Of a stretch of DNA of 64,000 nt, positions 1 through 14,680 are shown in pieces (position 1 is the first letter of the stretch; every line of letters begins with the position of its first letter). The notes under the pieces were generated by a model. That model saw nothing but the letters and a program-made list of their open reading frames with translations. It made no database searches and was not told the origin of the DNA. The stretch is from Macropodus opercularis (Eukaryota; Chordata; Actinopteri; Anabantiformes; Osphronemidae): contig CM061109.1 of assembly GCA_030770545.1 (NCBI GenBank), positions 15,608,001-15,672,000 on the forward strand, in the 5' to 3' direction. The position numbers and the translations under genes were made by a program.

Positions 1-3000
1 GGAACTGGAAAGGAGCAGAGTAAATGACGGGACTGACTAAAAAGCTTCACCACCTCTACCATTCAGAAAGGTCAAAACTAGCTACAGTAGTTAGTGCAGG
101 CACGTTAAACAAAGATGATGAATGCAGTAAACATTACAGCTGCTTTACATCAGCACAGCTTTACACTCTGCAGATGTCAGGAATGACAGTACTACTAACA
201 TCGTTTGATGAAACAATTTGTTTCCAACCTACTGTATGTTCTTTTTCAGGATGCAATTTCACAAGAAAAGTGGGCTAGAAAAAAAAAAAAGATACAATAG
301 CTGGAATTACAGTGAGGCACAAAATGATTCAAGCTGGTAAAGCTTGGGATTGTACTGTATGTCTGATCATTTCCCTTTTCAAAATAACAAGAAAATCGAA
401 AATAATTACAAAGTCTATTTTCCCATCAGCAAATACACAGCAATAGTGAAGCCTCTGCCCGTTAATTGTTTTTACCAATGTCATATAATAAAATAGGGCT
501 TTAAAATGGGCCTGCACACTGGAAGCTGAATGGTGCATTGTAGGTTTTTGAATATGTACATAATACCACAGCTGATCACGAATGTGGAAGACCGACCTAA
601 GGAGGTTAGAAAGCAATGACATTTTGGACATGATAATAAATGTTTCTATCTTGACAGCTGCATGCTGCTCATCAGGCCACACATACCAGCACGCTGGCCA
701 GGCAGTGTCAGAGAGGACAGAGGCAAGTGTGCTCCGGCAGATGCGCCGGTAATTATAGGGGAATGAATAGTGATGTTTTAAGAGGAGATCAGGATCAATT
801 ACAGTGATTTTAAGCAATGCCGCCAAGCCCTGAACACACACCTTCTAATTACCAGGCAAGATTTCAGAGCAAGCACAACAAATCTGGCATGTTTGCACAA
901 TCAAACAGACTGCTGTATGATGTTTATCTTTCAATAGTTAAAGGTCTTGATTCTGCCTGCACGTGACAGTTCAATTGCACTGTGATGTGTTTGCGTCTGC
1001 TACTGCTGTTGTCGCCGTTAATGACTTTGGATGAGCTTGGAGATATATTTAGTAGCTAATCAAACAAAATTAATCTAAAGTCGTTTGGAAATTTTGTTGC
1101 ATTCCAATAGCTTGCGGGAATGCGCTAGATAGAAGTGTATATGAGGGAGTATCCACAAGAGGCCCAAACAGGGATATAATTTCATTTGATTGCCACACTC
1201 ATCAAGTCCAAATGAAGATTAATGAACACATGATGGAGAATTGAAAATAATAATATTCCTGTTGTCTTTAGGGCTCTAATTTGTTTGAGAACATGCTGTC
1301 ACGCTACAGAGGGCTTATTGGCATTTGCTAATGGACTGCTCATTGTAATGGAGCTCAGGAGAGGGGCATCTGTTTACACTAGTAAGGCCACAAGCTATAA
1401 AAAGGTAGACTAGGAAGTGATCACCAATATATGTGTACCAGAGATATTTGTGATGTGTTGTAGTGAAGAGAGACCGTAGCATATGCGCTTGTGAGCAGGA
1501 ACAGTGTCTGTATGTGGAGAGAGAGGCAATTCCCTAAATAACTTGTTCATTGATTGTAGCAAGTAGATGCAGTATTGATAGTGTTGTTCGCCCAAAGGAC
1601 CCAGATCCACCAATAATTAATTGCAATAGAATAAGGAGGTAGGACATATACTGCATTGCAACTCTACAAAGGTTCCTGTTCTACCACATCACCTGAAATT
1701 ATTAATTGCATGAATAATGTATGTTTACAGAAGTCATTAGAAACAGGTAAAAGATCGACAGAATGAGAAAAGTCATATGAAAAATAGGCACAAAGCTTCA
1801 GTGTTTTTTTTTTCCCCCAATGCCTCGCTTCGCCATGCGGATGATCCCAAACGAGGCCTTATTACAGTACCGATCAGGAGAGGCATCACAACGGTGTCCA
1901 TCACATTTACTTCTTATTCTGCTTGTTTAAAGTAGTAGAGCCCATTTTACAAATAGCTGATTTCATTATACCAACTTGACTAAACAAAACCATCAAACCA
2001 GCTTCAAGATCATATTTATTTGGACTTTTGCCTGGTCTCAGATAAATTCTAATGGAACATTTAGGATTTGGCCAGCAGGTGTCACCGTTTTTGACCGTCT
2101 CCAGAGCTTCAAAAGCCTGAACTGTTTTAACTCACTTACTTCATAGTGACTGAGAGGTTCAGGGGGCTTAGGTTCAGCACTACTAGGAACAAGGGGGCAG
2201 TATCAAAACAGGCTAGAAAGTCAACTACAAACTAGATCAGTCAACCTACCAAGTTAGTGTTGGTGGTGCTGTCCCGATAGCACTGTATGATGCTGCAGAG
2301 ATTGAATGACCTAAAGGAGAACGCTTTCATTCAGCAGCTGTGTCAGAAAGGACGACATTAATTTACACTCTACACACTGCTTGATTCTGCTTTATCTACA
2401 GCACATTCATCTTTAATTTCAGATAGAGAGACTTCAAATGGTTTCACAGTTTATTTAAATTTAACCATCCCTATGTAAAGCCTGCAGTTGCTGCAAGAAT
2501 TGTTTTTGCTCATTGGTACTTTTCATAGCACACCTACATACACAACTTGCTTTACACTGTCTTATATTTATTCCTCTTTTACTTGTGAACTATGTGTTAA
2601 CGCTTGGCACAAAAATACAGACAGGCAAAACGTATTTCAAGGTCAGGAAATGGTAGTTATAGTGTTTATACTCCATAATTAGAGGCCCTGTCTCCCTTGC
2701 TCGTCCCTCAACTGTCTTCCAGCTCACTTCCTCTAATCTGCGTTCTGTGTCACTGCATACAAATAACAGTCACAGCAAAGCCAAGTAATTCACATTAGAC
2801 CTTCTTATGGGCACCGTCCATGGCAACATCAACGGCAGCATAGGTATATGAGATGTGTTAATTTGTAACGCTGGTAATCAATCTTGTTGGATGCTTGGAT
2901 CTTGAGTTTTGGCAAATAAAAAAAAAGTAGGTCCATGTGTAAATGGTAAAACAATTAAATAGTAATAATCTCTATGCCGCAACACAGAGTCGCACACTGA

Positions 3001-5800
3001 TCCTCAATAAAACGCACATGTCTAAAGCACTGAAGCTTTAGCTGTGATTCTTGGGTTATAAAACAACATGAGGATCGAGTTTCTGTAGACCTGAGCCTTG
3101 AGATATGGCGTGTGGGTGCTTGGTATCCACCCCCACAAAACTTATACAGTAGGTGATCTATACTGTAGATGCAGAACAAAGTGAAATATTTACTTCAGCA
3201 TGACACTGACATTCACAAACACCTCTGTGCCAGAGCTGTAACAGCGAGAATCTACTATCTATTAACAACTGCATGTGTATTTATTACCTGCATTTACTGA
3301 TAAATTGTTTCATTACAAAAGTAATTCCCCATGTGAGAGGACTGACCTAGAGCACGAAGCCTTACTCTGGAATATTCATACAGACAGGGTTGTGAGTAAT
3401 CATTGTCTCCCTCCTCTCATCTGTATAAAGCAGGCAACATGAGAGTTTTTATCAACACAGCTCAATAACACTATGCTTGTGCATACGAGCTATTAATAAC
3501 AGTGTGCTTGCTGGCTGGCACTAGATCTGCACAGCGTCTTATTCCGAGCAACACTCAAATTGAAAGTTCAGAGATGCCTGAGGTTTATGAGTTCTGTCGC
3601 AGCCAGGGTTGAGGGATCGGGTCCAACACACAGCTCAGAAGAAATATGTGATTGGAAAGGAAGGAGATGACATCCCTATGATTGTCTGAGTCATCAGGCA
3701 TTCACTCTAATACCTGCCCTATGTTCTTCATCTCATGTCTCTTCGTGTTCTCTGTGTGTTTAACTCTACTGCTAGTTCATTAACTTTTCAAAATAAAGGT
3801 TGTGAAAAGAGAGAACGGACTCAGTGTGCAAAGCTCATCGGCTCTGCAAGTACAGCATGTAGCGCTGCTATTTTCATCCTGTCCTAGTCAAAGGTGAACC
3901 CATGCATAACAACACAGACATTTATGCACAAACAGTTAAGTTTCCTGTTGCTACCTTACTCATCGCTGGGGGATGATGCGTTGGTGGACCCCCTGGGCAA
4001 CATCTGATCCCTCACACCACCTAAGACAGGATGAGAAGGTGCGAAAAAAGAGAGAAAAAACTGAAACATCAAGAAATACGATGTGTGTTAGTGGAAGCGA
4101 GAGGAAAAATACATCAGCAATGTTAAAGAAAACGTCGTCTGCTGACATCGATCGTGCCCTTTGGAAAAACATCTCACAAAACTTTTGCTCTCTGAACAGA
4201 GTAACATTAATTAACTATGCAGAAGTCTATTTTTGAGTTCACAATTCTGAAGGTGACACTGGGAAGGAAATTTAAGGACACGAAAATTGTGTCGTAACAT
4301 CAGGATTTGTGTGTGGTAGTGCACTCACAAGAGTCTCTGTAACATACCACATTCCTCCTTGTGCCTTGTTCCCACCTTATAGATGTAATAGTTGCTTAAC
4401 TCTTGAAGGTCTTAACCATCAGGAGCAAAACTGAGTCAGACATGAAAATGTGTGATGAGCAACCGTCAGTGAAGCAACACAATTTTAACTGTGAGCTACT
4501 GTTTCACACTAATGTTTCTGTAAAGACTCACACCTCAGGACTGGACCCACATACATCAAACCTAGAAGCTCTGTCAGTAACGAGATATTGATTTGGACCC
4601 TTGCCTAATAAATAATGACATGTGTCTGCTTGGTTTGCCAAATCACAACAGTGGTTTTTTTCTTGCTCTTTCACTCTTTAGTCTCCATGACTGTCATGTT
4701 TCATCTATCTCACTTTCTTCTGGTGTAAAAAAGGAGCTGAGTTAGTAGCAGGGGCATCTGAGACATGACATGAAGTTAAGGAATATAGTGCTGAACAGAT
4801 AGTGTCTGTCCCTAAACCCCTTGGCCAGATGGTCACTGTCTGCCAGGGAAAAGGCCAAACCCCCCCAGGTTTACCCGTGCATGTTCAAACACAACACGTT
4901 TAATAAAATAAAAAAAAAAAACTATCAACAGTATATTATTAAATAAGTTAAAGGCTGTATAATATAATGTAAGAAATATAAAAAAGAAAAAAATATATCA
5001 TGTGTCTGCGGTTTGATGCTGCCATGTCAGCTGGGCCACTGGTATAAGCAAGGCAGCAACTACATAAAGACCTTAATGCCATGTGTGTTTTCTGGGCCAT
5101 ATGTGGCTTTGTTGTCAGACCTATCATTGGCAAATCTAACCCTAACATGGGTGGCAAGGAGTACAAGGCCAGAAAACTAAGCCATCAAGTCTCTGTTCGA
5201 TGGTACTTGGTCTTTTCCAGGAGGAGATGTAACGGTCTGTGAGCCCCCCTGATCCACAGACAGATGGAGACACTCGTCTTTTTTCCTCCCCCTCCCTCTC
5301 AGTCCTCCCAGGCGAAGTCGTTCATTTTGCCCCAGGGAACATATGTGCGGCTTCTCTGAGAAAGTGCAATATCTCGTATAAGGGCCAACTTTGAGATCTG
5401 GCATATTTCCCAAGGGGCTTTTTATTGTTCTGCTGGACCTTGTGTTTTGATGGACAAGCTTGAATTCAGTGCCCATGTAACACAGGGCACACTGTGATCT
5501 CTTCACTGATGCCAAACTTCAAATTAAATTATATGCATATCCTTACACTCAAAACTGAAGACCTGGTATGAGAAAAAAGGCGATGGACAGTTAAGGTACT
5601 GTGTGTCGGTAGATGAGGCAACACTGTTCAGCCCGGGTGGAGATGGTGCTAAGCCTTTTAGAAAATGGAACATTCTCTTCCACTTCACAAAAAGAAGCTT
5701 AGTGGGAAATAATAAAATGAATGAAGCTCCATAATAAGCCCCTCATTCACATACTCAGTACTGTATTGATGTGGTTACACTTGTGACCAACAGAATACTT
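1..5800. other. Intergenic, no gene recognised
   Basis: AT-rich sequence with only short chance reading frames. The longest, about 170 codons on the minus strand near 329-841, lacks an ATG at its start, has no flanking splice signals I trust and matches no family I know. About 700-1370 is rich in TAAT-type homeodomain cores and could be a conserved enhancer; see findings. Confidence 0.5.
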
Positions 5801-5879
5801 TTGTTATTGAGCACCACAAAATGTTAGTTTCATGCCAAAATAAAAACAGAGCACAGTAAAGGAAAATCAGCACATTGGC

Positions 5880-6760
5880 CAAAAACTACACTATGAAGAC
5901 AAAACCTCTGCAACAATGTTAATGAAAAGCATAAATCACGGGATGGATATGAGAAAAATGTTGCTTGGAGTACAGTCAGAGCCATCATTAAGAATTTAAA
6001 AGCATGTGGCACATAGTTAATCTGCTTCCTGCAGGCTGTCCTCCAAAAATGACTGACCGCACAAGGAGAATAGTTCGGGAGGCCACCAATACATTAGCGA
6101 CTCATCTTTCAAGTTTCCACTGTACAGACAACTGTTGTTGATGTTCTTCACCAGTAGAAACTTGAAATAAATCTCAGATAAAGTTTGTCAGAAGACCTGT
6201 AGGAGACAAGGGTTAACTGAAAGTAAGCTCTGTGGTCTGATGAAATGAGACCAGTGAGCTTTTTGGCCGTCAGACAATGTGCTCAGCAGTATGCCGCGGG
6301 GTGATTTTCTGCAGCAGGCCCCGGAAGGCTTGTAAATTTAAAGAGTAAAATGGATGCAACAAAAAAAAAATCTGGGCAATCCTGGAGGAAAATCTGATGC
6401 AATCTACAAGAGAACTGCAACCTGGGACAAGAGTTGTTCTCCAGCAAGACACTGACCCGAAGCATACGACCAAAGCCACACACAAATGATTTATAGACAA
6501 CCCTGTTAATGTTCTGGAGTGGCCGAGTCAGAGCCCAGACCACAATTCAATTGAGTATTTGTGACTATAATTGAAAGGATCTGTCCACTGCAATCCCCAT
6601 GCAACCAACAGAACCTGAACATATTGCAAAGCAAAAAAGAAACTGATTGAGACCTATCCACAAATATCCAGTAGTTGCTGCCAAATGCCCCTCTACTAAT
6701 AATTGACTCAAAGGGGGTACATGACAATTGTAGTTCCATTTACCTAGTTATTGTGAGTGG
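5880..6760 (+). mobile_element. Decayed Tc1/mariner-type transposon
   Basis: Plus-strand remnant of a Tc1-like transposase. Near 5940-6010 the reading resembles the second helix-turn-helix of the family (a stretch like STVRAII followed by a lysine-rich helix and CGT). Near 6050-6085 there is a TDRT-R-R-IVREA-like segment. Near 6235-6270 comes the SDE start of the catalytic region. Near 6435-6485 lies QQDTDPKHTTKA, which includes the second catalytic aspartate. Near 6510-6560 is NVLEWPSQSPD-NSIE, which includes the last acidic residue. In-frame stops and frameshifts interrupt it, so it is a pseudogene. The text near 6670-6720 (TGCTGCCAAA, then GACTCAAAGGGGGT) resembles the usual 3' end of these elements. 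I could not fix terminal inverted repeats or TA duplications. Family assignment is strong; the exact ends are approximate. Confidence 0.85.
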
Positions 6761-9700
6761 CATATACTGGACATGTATGTAGGGGGCACAAGGATCTACT
6801 ACAGCAGAAATCTAAAATGAAGCTCTTTAGAACTAAGCCAAGCTTTTACATGCACAGTACGACTTGACGAGAGGAAACAAACGTAACACCATATTATATA
6901 TGAATATATATAACATTCATACATATAATAATCAGGATATAACACAACACAAGCAAACCATTGTATTTCAGATCATTGTTGCCCTGACAAATCATTATCG
7001 GTATCCAAAAGCTTTCCATTTGCTTTCCTTGACCTACAGTGTTACTGTGCATCAGAGGTACATGAGAGAGAACGTGTAATGTATTTATCAACCAGGAAGG
7101 GGATTGGTAGATCAGTAGAACTGAGTCTGAACAAGGGGTGAGCACAGATCATACAAATCATCGTGGTTCATGACTGAGTGCGATGCTAAGAGGGAGCATG
7201 GAAAAATTACCACACAGCAAATTAACTTGGCAGAGTGTGATTAAAAATAATTTTTGTGAAACTAATTTGCACTTACTGTAGCATAAAATTAAGGGTGCAT
7301 TGGAACAGTTGGTTCAATTTTCAGAGGACCATCAGGACTTTTGAAAATTTAATGAGGATCTAAATTGCCTCTCTCTCTCCCGTACACAGCATGTATTTGT
7401 GACAATCCAATGCCGTCTCTGTCTGTTGAAGGCCAAGGAGCCGTACAGCAACAGCACATTAACACAGCACACAAATGTCCAGATTGATCTGGTGGACAGA
7501 ATTTATAAAATACCTTAGCTGATCTGATATCACCTAGAGTGAAACAAAATATGTGGAGATCCAGACAGCATCCGATTAAATAGCGTCACTATAAAAACAA
7601 TTCTATTATCACAAGTTTTTGGGGATGAAACACTCCCAAGTCGGTTTTTATGACTCACCAGTGAGCCTTTGTGTGTATGTGGTACCTTGTGGCTGACAGA
7701 GATTGGCCTACTTGAAGGAAAGAGAGTGGATCTTTATGAGCTCCTCATGATAAGGCAGGGAGACATTAGGGTGACGGGTGTTCTAACCCATCCTCCTCAT
7801 GGTCATTGTGTGGAAGAGAAATGTTAAAAGATGACAGCAACTCGAGCAAGCAGTATATAATCATCCTTTACCTCTGCATGGCCTCCATCCAGCAGAGCGG
7901 CTCTTTTCTTGTCCTCTGCAGACATCCATGGTCTGTCTGAAATGACAGAATAAGAGGCCATGACTGACTTTGATTTGTCTCAGGAGACAGAGGTGACTGC
8001 ACACTAGCCTGCGCGCTGTCCCAGTCCGTATATACAGGAGAATTAGCAGCGTTTATATAGACAGTTTCAGGCCTCTGAACGGTGACCTACATTTCAGACT
8101 TGTTTTGCAATTCAAGTAGTTACGGTGTCTATGGCTGACTGACAAGTGTTACTTTTGGCTGAACAATCAACCCAGAGCTTAGTTAGCAGGAAGACCAGCA
8201 TAACAAAATAACATTAAAACCACAACTAAACTGTGGTGTGTAAACAAATGATGACATATAGTGCACTCATCGTGGATATGACTGTCATGACAATAGTTGA
8301 CAAAAGTGGTTCTAATATTTTTGCTGAGTCAGAATGAATTTGGGGGTTTAATAAAGCTACTGTATGCATAGCTTATTAAAGTCATTGTTAAAAGTTCCAA
8401 AACAGTGTTATAATACCAAGCTCAAGGCCTTTTGGATGCCACATCATGATCATGACAATACCATACAATACTACAGCTGGTAGCTTCTCTGTTCCAACAC
8501 AAAAAGGATTTGTTGGCCTGCATTCACTGGCTTGGCCCAGGCAGCATACAAAGGGACAGACCAAGGAGCTCAGCCCAAATCTGAGAAAAGATGGTTACAA
8601 TAGTCAGAAATGACTCTTGCAGACCTTTCTATAAACCACAGCTCTTATGACTCCAAACACCTGTAAATAAAAACAAGTTATTGGGAAGTATAGCAATTTT
8701 CTAAAGTCTGAAAGAAAAGCCACTGTAGAGTGTCTCGGTCTGTATATCACAGATCCTGTGTTATCTGAAAATGACACTGGCAGCATAGACACAAATTATA
8801 CTGACTGTCCACACACAGTATCATTGGAAGACACTGGCTAACATGATAACAATGCCAAACCGAATACAAAGGTTAGTCTGACTATTAGTAATAAAGGTGA
8901 ACCACAAACATCTTCAATGTGTGAAGACCAAAATGTTGCCACATGACCAGAGATGCAGCAGTTGTGTCAATTATTTTACATGATTTTTTTAAAACCAGCC
9001 TTCCAGACAGCGTCCTTTCAACTGTCTCAGGTTAACGACATCAAACTGTTCAAGGTTAGAGCAGCAAAATTCAAAATGACAAAGCTGATCTACGTTCAGA
9101 TCTTTGCCAAATCTTTTCTTATGCTAGATGAAAAATCCTGCGGTAAGATCAAAAAGAGCTGATCCCAGATCCTTGGTCGTGGATAACCTTGTACCGGCAG
9201 TGAGTGAGCCACAGGAGGCATGTTTCTGCCTCAGGCTGGACACCTGTAGTTAAAAGAGCCATCTTAAAGCGGTGGAAATGAAAGACCTACGCCTCCATGA
9301 GAAAATGTAAAAGAAACTCTGTCAAGGGGTGGGAAGGTGTATATTATAAAGTTTTAAAAAATATATGACTTTCTCCTGACATTTTCTAAATTTGATTTAA
9401 AACCATATACGTTATGCGTGCACTTTCTCTAGTTTTCTGTTTATTGCTCTATATTTCCACCAAATATTTTGTTAACCTAATGTAAAAATATGAAGTCTAT
9501 AACAATATTCTATATGCATTTTTAAAAGGAATGTCAGTAATTATTGTTAAGTAATTTAATAACCTTAATGCTTTTTAATGTAATAATAACTTTGGCTATA
9601 GAACAAGACTGGACCAATATTAAACAAATAAATGCCATTCATATAAAAAAAATACATGTCTGAATCTCCTTTTCCTGTTCCCACACCAACGACACCAACC

Positions 9701-12700
9701 TAACTTGATCAACTTGAGGTTAAGGGTCTTGCTTAAGGTCACTTCAACACAAACACAGAAAAAGCAGAAAGATCTGTGGGATCGTGCGAATGCTGTGCTG
9801 AGCCCTAGTAAATAATATATAACAGTTGATTTTTCTTTTGTTTAGTCCCTAAACAGTAGATACACGGTTCATAACTTCTGTTTGAAAGCCACCTCCTTTT
9901 GCTCTATGTCTCCAGGGTCAACCCAGCCACAAGCCCCATGACAATGTGTGTTTCCAGTAAACCAAAGCTCTGCCCTGTGACACGGCTCACTCCCCAGTCC
10001 TCACTGCTACAGGCCCAGCTGTCTCCACTTGTGCTCCTTCTCTCCTCTGTGACTAAGTCTCTTCCACCCAAAGTTAATTTTTAATGACACACTTTGTTAT
10101 GTGGGTCCACGGGGGGCCCTTAGTGACTGTGCTTTAATAAAGAGTGTCTCACTGCCTGCTCCCTTCAGAGAAGGCTTCATTAAAACCAGCGGTGGGAAAA
10201 AAAGCTCTTTGAAGTCCCAGATTTCAGCCTATCCCAACTTTATATTTCTCCATCTGTCTGTCTGGGTTTTTATGAGTTTATTTTCACTTTTACGTCGGCA
10301 AGTGCAATAAACAACCAAGAGATTTTGAAGGACAGATAATGTGAACCCCTATAGGCCATTTAATAATTTCAGTGTTACTTTGCATACTGTGCATGAAGCA
10401 TTACACAGAATGGAGAGTAAGTACACTCTACTACTGATCTTCAAATAAAATGTCTCACTAAACTTGGATCTAGGCTAAAGGCCACTCATGTGAATGTGCT
10501 GACCCTTACCGTTCCCTGCAAGAAAGACTAAACTGGCGATTAGAAAGAAAATGTAAATATATATTATAAATTAGAGAACATCATGATTTCAAGCTATAAC
10601 ACTTCCACATTCAACAACGTACAAAACACATCAAATCATTCTGCTCAGCTTGTACACTTTAATAGAGACCAACTCCTGCAGATGGGTTTCAAGTAAAAAA
10701 ACAAAAGCTGATAAGGTGCCACTGTGCCCTTGTCCTATTTTTCAGACACATTTCATGTCATTTGTGTCCACTATAGAAATCCAACAACTAACCTATGTGA
10801 AATATGTTAGCAATTGTTTAAGTTTGTCCCTTTAAAAGAGGGCCAAGCACGCCATCCATGACATGCAGGAAGTTCAGTGTGTGCTGCCATGGAAACAAGT
10901 ATGTAGTCTTCAGTTCAGTCAGTGGGGGTTGAAGTATTCTTGCCATTTGAAATGAATAGGTGAACTGTCAATTCAGCATCATAGCCATAGTTGGACTGTT
11001 TGTTTATATTTCTATGTTCACCTAATCAACCTGCAGATAAAATATGGTTAATCTTCAGATGGGTAGCACAATATTTGGTACAGGTTGCAGTACCTGTTTT
11101 AATGATGAGGAGGAACTTTGAAGTTCAGTGGAGCTGCTAGTAATTGTTCTCTATTGCTATGAAGACTGTTACTTCTGTTTCCTGCCAGATTGAACACCTG
11201 CCTCTTGGCTTGTTGCTATAATAATCAAGGGGGGAAAATGACTGCAGCTGTGCTATAGTTGTATTTAGCCCGTAAATTAATAAATATCTTCCACAGGCTA
11301 CAACTGCCTTTAATTGCTGAAACTGATTAGACAGTTTATCGGATGTGTCCCCTTCCTCTTCTCCCATCTGTGAAAAGATGTAATTTTCTTTTCCCCACTT
11401 TTTCCATCAAGAAAACAAGTGTGTGATGAGAAAACGAAACAAATGATATATGTCATAATGTAAGGAAAATCACCTATATGAACAACAATGAAACAACATC
11501 ATAACAGGCTGAAGACAAAAAAGGAAAATTTGATAAATCGGAATTACAAAAAGACCAACGAAATATGGATACATGTGTTCTGTCATACTAACCTGTGCAT
11601 ACATGTCTGCACCCATAAATTGTAGCATCCAGGTCCTGCTCTTGGGCTGTGCTGGTAGAAAGACACCACAGGCTCAGACACTGATGGTGTGTATGAAGCT
11701 TCTCTACTTCTGAGGGAAATATCAAATATGGAAATTCAAAAGGAAAGCCAGCAAACGACATCTTTTTTTGCATATTTGCTCTACTCCATATTCTAGATTA
11801 TGGATGTTGTCTTGGTGCTGATTTCTTTGCATGTAGGGCATGCATTCGAGAATGATTTACGGTCCGCATTAGAGGATTCAGGATGCTGTATTCACTGTTA
11901 TTTTACTGGGCTGTCAATGCTACAGTCCACAAATCAGCCCTACCAGCCACCTCGGAAAACCCATGAAAAGATCAGGCCAAAGGGCGAATTTTCAATTCAA
12001 ACAAATATTGGAGCAAGACAGAGACAGAAAACTGACCTTTAAAAACAAAGATGCAGAATTCATTTGAACAGAGAAAGCTAACATCAGGTACTTTGCTAAG
12101 TAGACAGGCTACATACATGCAGAAACAGACATTTTCATATAGGAGGAAAGATACATAGTCAGATTTATTTTGGTACTTTACTTTTTAAAAAAAATCCTAA
12201 AGAAAAAGTAAACTTGAATATAATAATTTCATTTTAATTTCCCAGGTACAGTAGTAGCAATTTGCAGGAAATCCAAATAGCCATTAAAAGTGTCAACATT
12301 TTTCAATTATGACTAGTAATGTACATTTTTCTTTTCTAACTATCATACTAAATCCTGTTTTTTGTGGTTGGGCTCCTGGTGCTGCTCCTTGCTTAGTGAA
12401 TTTTAATAGACAGCGTTAGCATTGGTAATTATTTAACAGTTTAAAATGTGAATAATAATAATATTGTTAATATCATTAAGTGTCTCATGCAGGTTTGTGT
12501 GTGCTGCAGAGGGAGCGTTCTGCTCTCCTTCTATTTCATGCGATTTTGAACTCCCTCCTCACAGGCGGGGAAGAGCTGATTGCAGTGTTCTCCTTGTCTT
12601 TTTCAATAAGCCTGGTACTGTCGCTTCCTCTCTCACTCAAACTCATGTGTGGAGCGACTGTCAACCCGCCAAGGCCCATTCACTCCACCATGCTCCACAT

Positions 12701-14200
12701 ATACCACAACTCCCTGCGCTCTGTCTGCGTCACATCTCCTCCCCAGCCACCTCTCAGCTCACAGTCACGTTCTACAGCTTTGAACTTGAATTTAGCTCAC
12801 CTCCAGTCTCTACCTCACAGCCCCCATTCCATTTCCCCCATGCATCCCCACTCTCCTCCCAATCTTCTAACCCACCCTCCCTCCAACTCCACTCGGGGCT
12901 ACACGATAACACACTTTGGAGGGAACCGCTTTCCCCCAGAGCAGCCCCAACAGTGAACATATTCATTCCCTCATAACAGCACAGTAGCAAAACTGCTGTC
13001 ACACCAGGTTTGCCATGCTAATGTGGCTCTAGGCACCACTACACTGCCCTTAAAATACTGTCATGGAGGTGTGTGGAGTGTTTTGCTGTTGCTGGAGGGG
13101 AGGGGGGTTGTTTGGAGAGCTTCAGTAGCATAATGCAGGGCTTACAGATGAATGGATGATTGTGTAAAGAGGGACCATGAAGAGAGTTCTCGAAGCATTT
13201 CCTCTTATAACAGAAATCTGTTTTGTTCACAGCAAGGTAAATCCTGCCTGATGCATGTGAAGATGTGAAAACATTTGAGCATGCGTCTTTTATCACCCCC
13301 ATCTGCACTCTGAGCAGAATGAGAGCGCAAGCTTCAAAGGGCCCAACTGACACCTTGTAATGCTTTGAACTATGTCCTTGGACCGTCATATTGAAAGACA
13401 AGCACTCCCTTTAATCACTCACTTACAAACATCATGTATCAAGACAGGTCTCCTCAGATAATACCAACATCTAAACAGTTCCTCAACACGGCCTTATGCA
13501 AGCACACATAAATATAGACACCGAGCAGGATTCTCTACTACAGATACACAGAGAAAATTACAGAAGCAACAACGACCTCTCCTACTGTACCTCCAAGTGA
13601 GTAATTACTTCCTATCGGTATGATGTTGCAGTTGTCAGCAAAATTACTGCAACACCAAGGAGGGCAATCAGCCAATTATTGTTGCCACAGTTTTCCTGGT
13701 TGCAAGCTCCCATTTATTCTAAGGCGCATGTGGGATGCATCAAAGTGATTCCTCGTGTAGGTTTGTTCCACCTTTGATGTTACATAAAGCTGTTCTTTGG
13801 TGGTGTCTCGCCCTATACCTCCCTCTTTGGCCTAACCTATTTTTACATTTAAACAAAGTGTTTTAAGAAATAGTATTGTACTGGCGGTATGTACAGGCTT
13901 GTTGGGTCTGAACTGTCTCACCCAGCACTGCACAAACGTTAGAAAGAAAGCACAACAGTTCACTTCTGTCAAAAGTACTGTAAGCTGCAAAGTACCCATT
14001 TCAAGCCTAGATGTTTTATTTTATTTATTTATGAAGTGAACCGAAATCAACGACTTAGACTAAGTGTAAGTGTAGGCTAAGACAGACATTCAGACAAAAA
14101 GGTGGCAGCCTACAAAAGCAAAGGCTGCAAAACCATCCAGCTGCGTGCAAAAGGAAAACACTGATGGCTAAACTCAACTCGACTTACCTTGTGTGTAGAG
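6761..14200. other. Intergenic, no gene recognised
   Basis: Nothing supportable as coding. About 12,480-12,970 is a CT-rich stretch that opens two overlapping plus frames of some 160-170 codons. Their Ser/Pro/His composition shifts with frame, as expected of low-complexity DNA rather than a gene. Confidence 0.45.
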
Positions 14201-14279
14201 GAAGACAAATGACAGTTCACACCACACGCAGGGAGCTGGATTCAGTAAATTAAAGTCTGCCCCAGTAAGACTACAGATT

Positions 14280-14680
14280 TCAGGTTAATGCCGTTTGTTG
14301 CAGAAACTGCCGCACTTTACGGCTAGCTTAATTTAAGCTAACGGTTAGCCGAACCATTTATGCACTTTCACCTCTTTCGACCACAGGTTCTTTAATTAAT
14401 TGATTGATTGTTCACATAACCTTGTGCATCAGCTTTTGTGGCTGTAGGTCCCACATTTTCATTTCACCATAACATTGCCTATTAGAGAAATCCTAAGGCT
14501 ACCCCAGCTAACGGCTGACAGCAATTAGCCCCGCCTACTCTGATCTACCTGATATTTAATTGGCCGTAATTCAACAAATCACCTCCACAAGCCTTCATTT
14601 TTAAATATGTCCTTATTTGATTGGGTAATGTTGTAGTCAATCTCATTAGCGCTTCAAGAGTTCACCTTAAATTCTCAAAA
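14280..14680. promoter_or_regulatory. Promoter-like patch of unknown ownership
   Basis: Contains a GC-box-like GCCCCGCCT near 14,528, two ATTGG (inverted CCAAT) elements near 14,560 and 14,620, and GCTAACGGTTAGC-type near-palindromes near 14,336 and 14,508 that teleost promoters often carry. No gene that I recognise starts here. The call rests on motif clustering alone. Confidence 0.25.

Noticed and set aside
329..841. 170-codon minus-strand open frame
   Set aside because: No ATG at its start, AT-rich composition, no splice context and no recognisable domain. Probably chance or conserved non-coding DNA.
5000..5180. GGGCCATATGTGGC-type segment that resembles a dispersed fish repeat
   Set aside because: The resemblance rests on memory of similar text only. 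No second copy in the window allows confirmation.
12464..12976. Two overlapping plus-strand frames of about 160-170 codons
   Set aside because: Both arise from one CT-rich low-complexity stretch, giving Ser/Pro/His-rich peptides in each frame. Neither has splice or start context.
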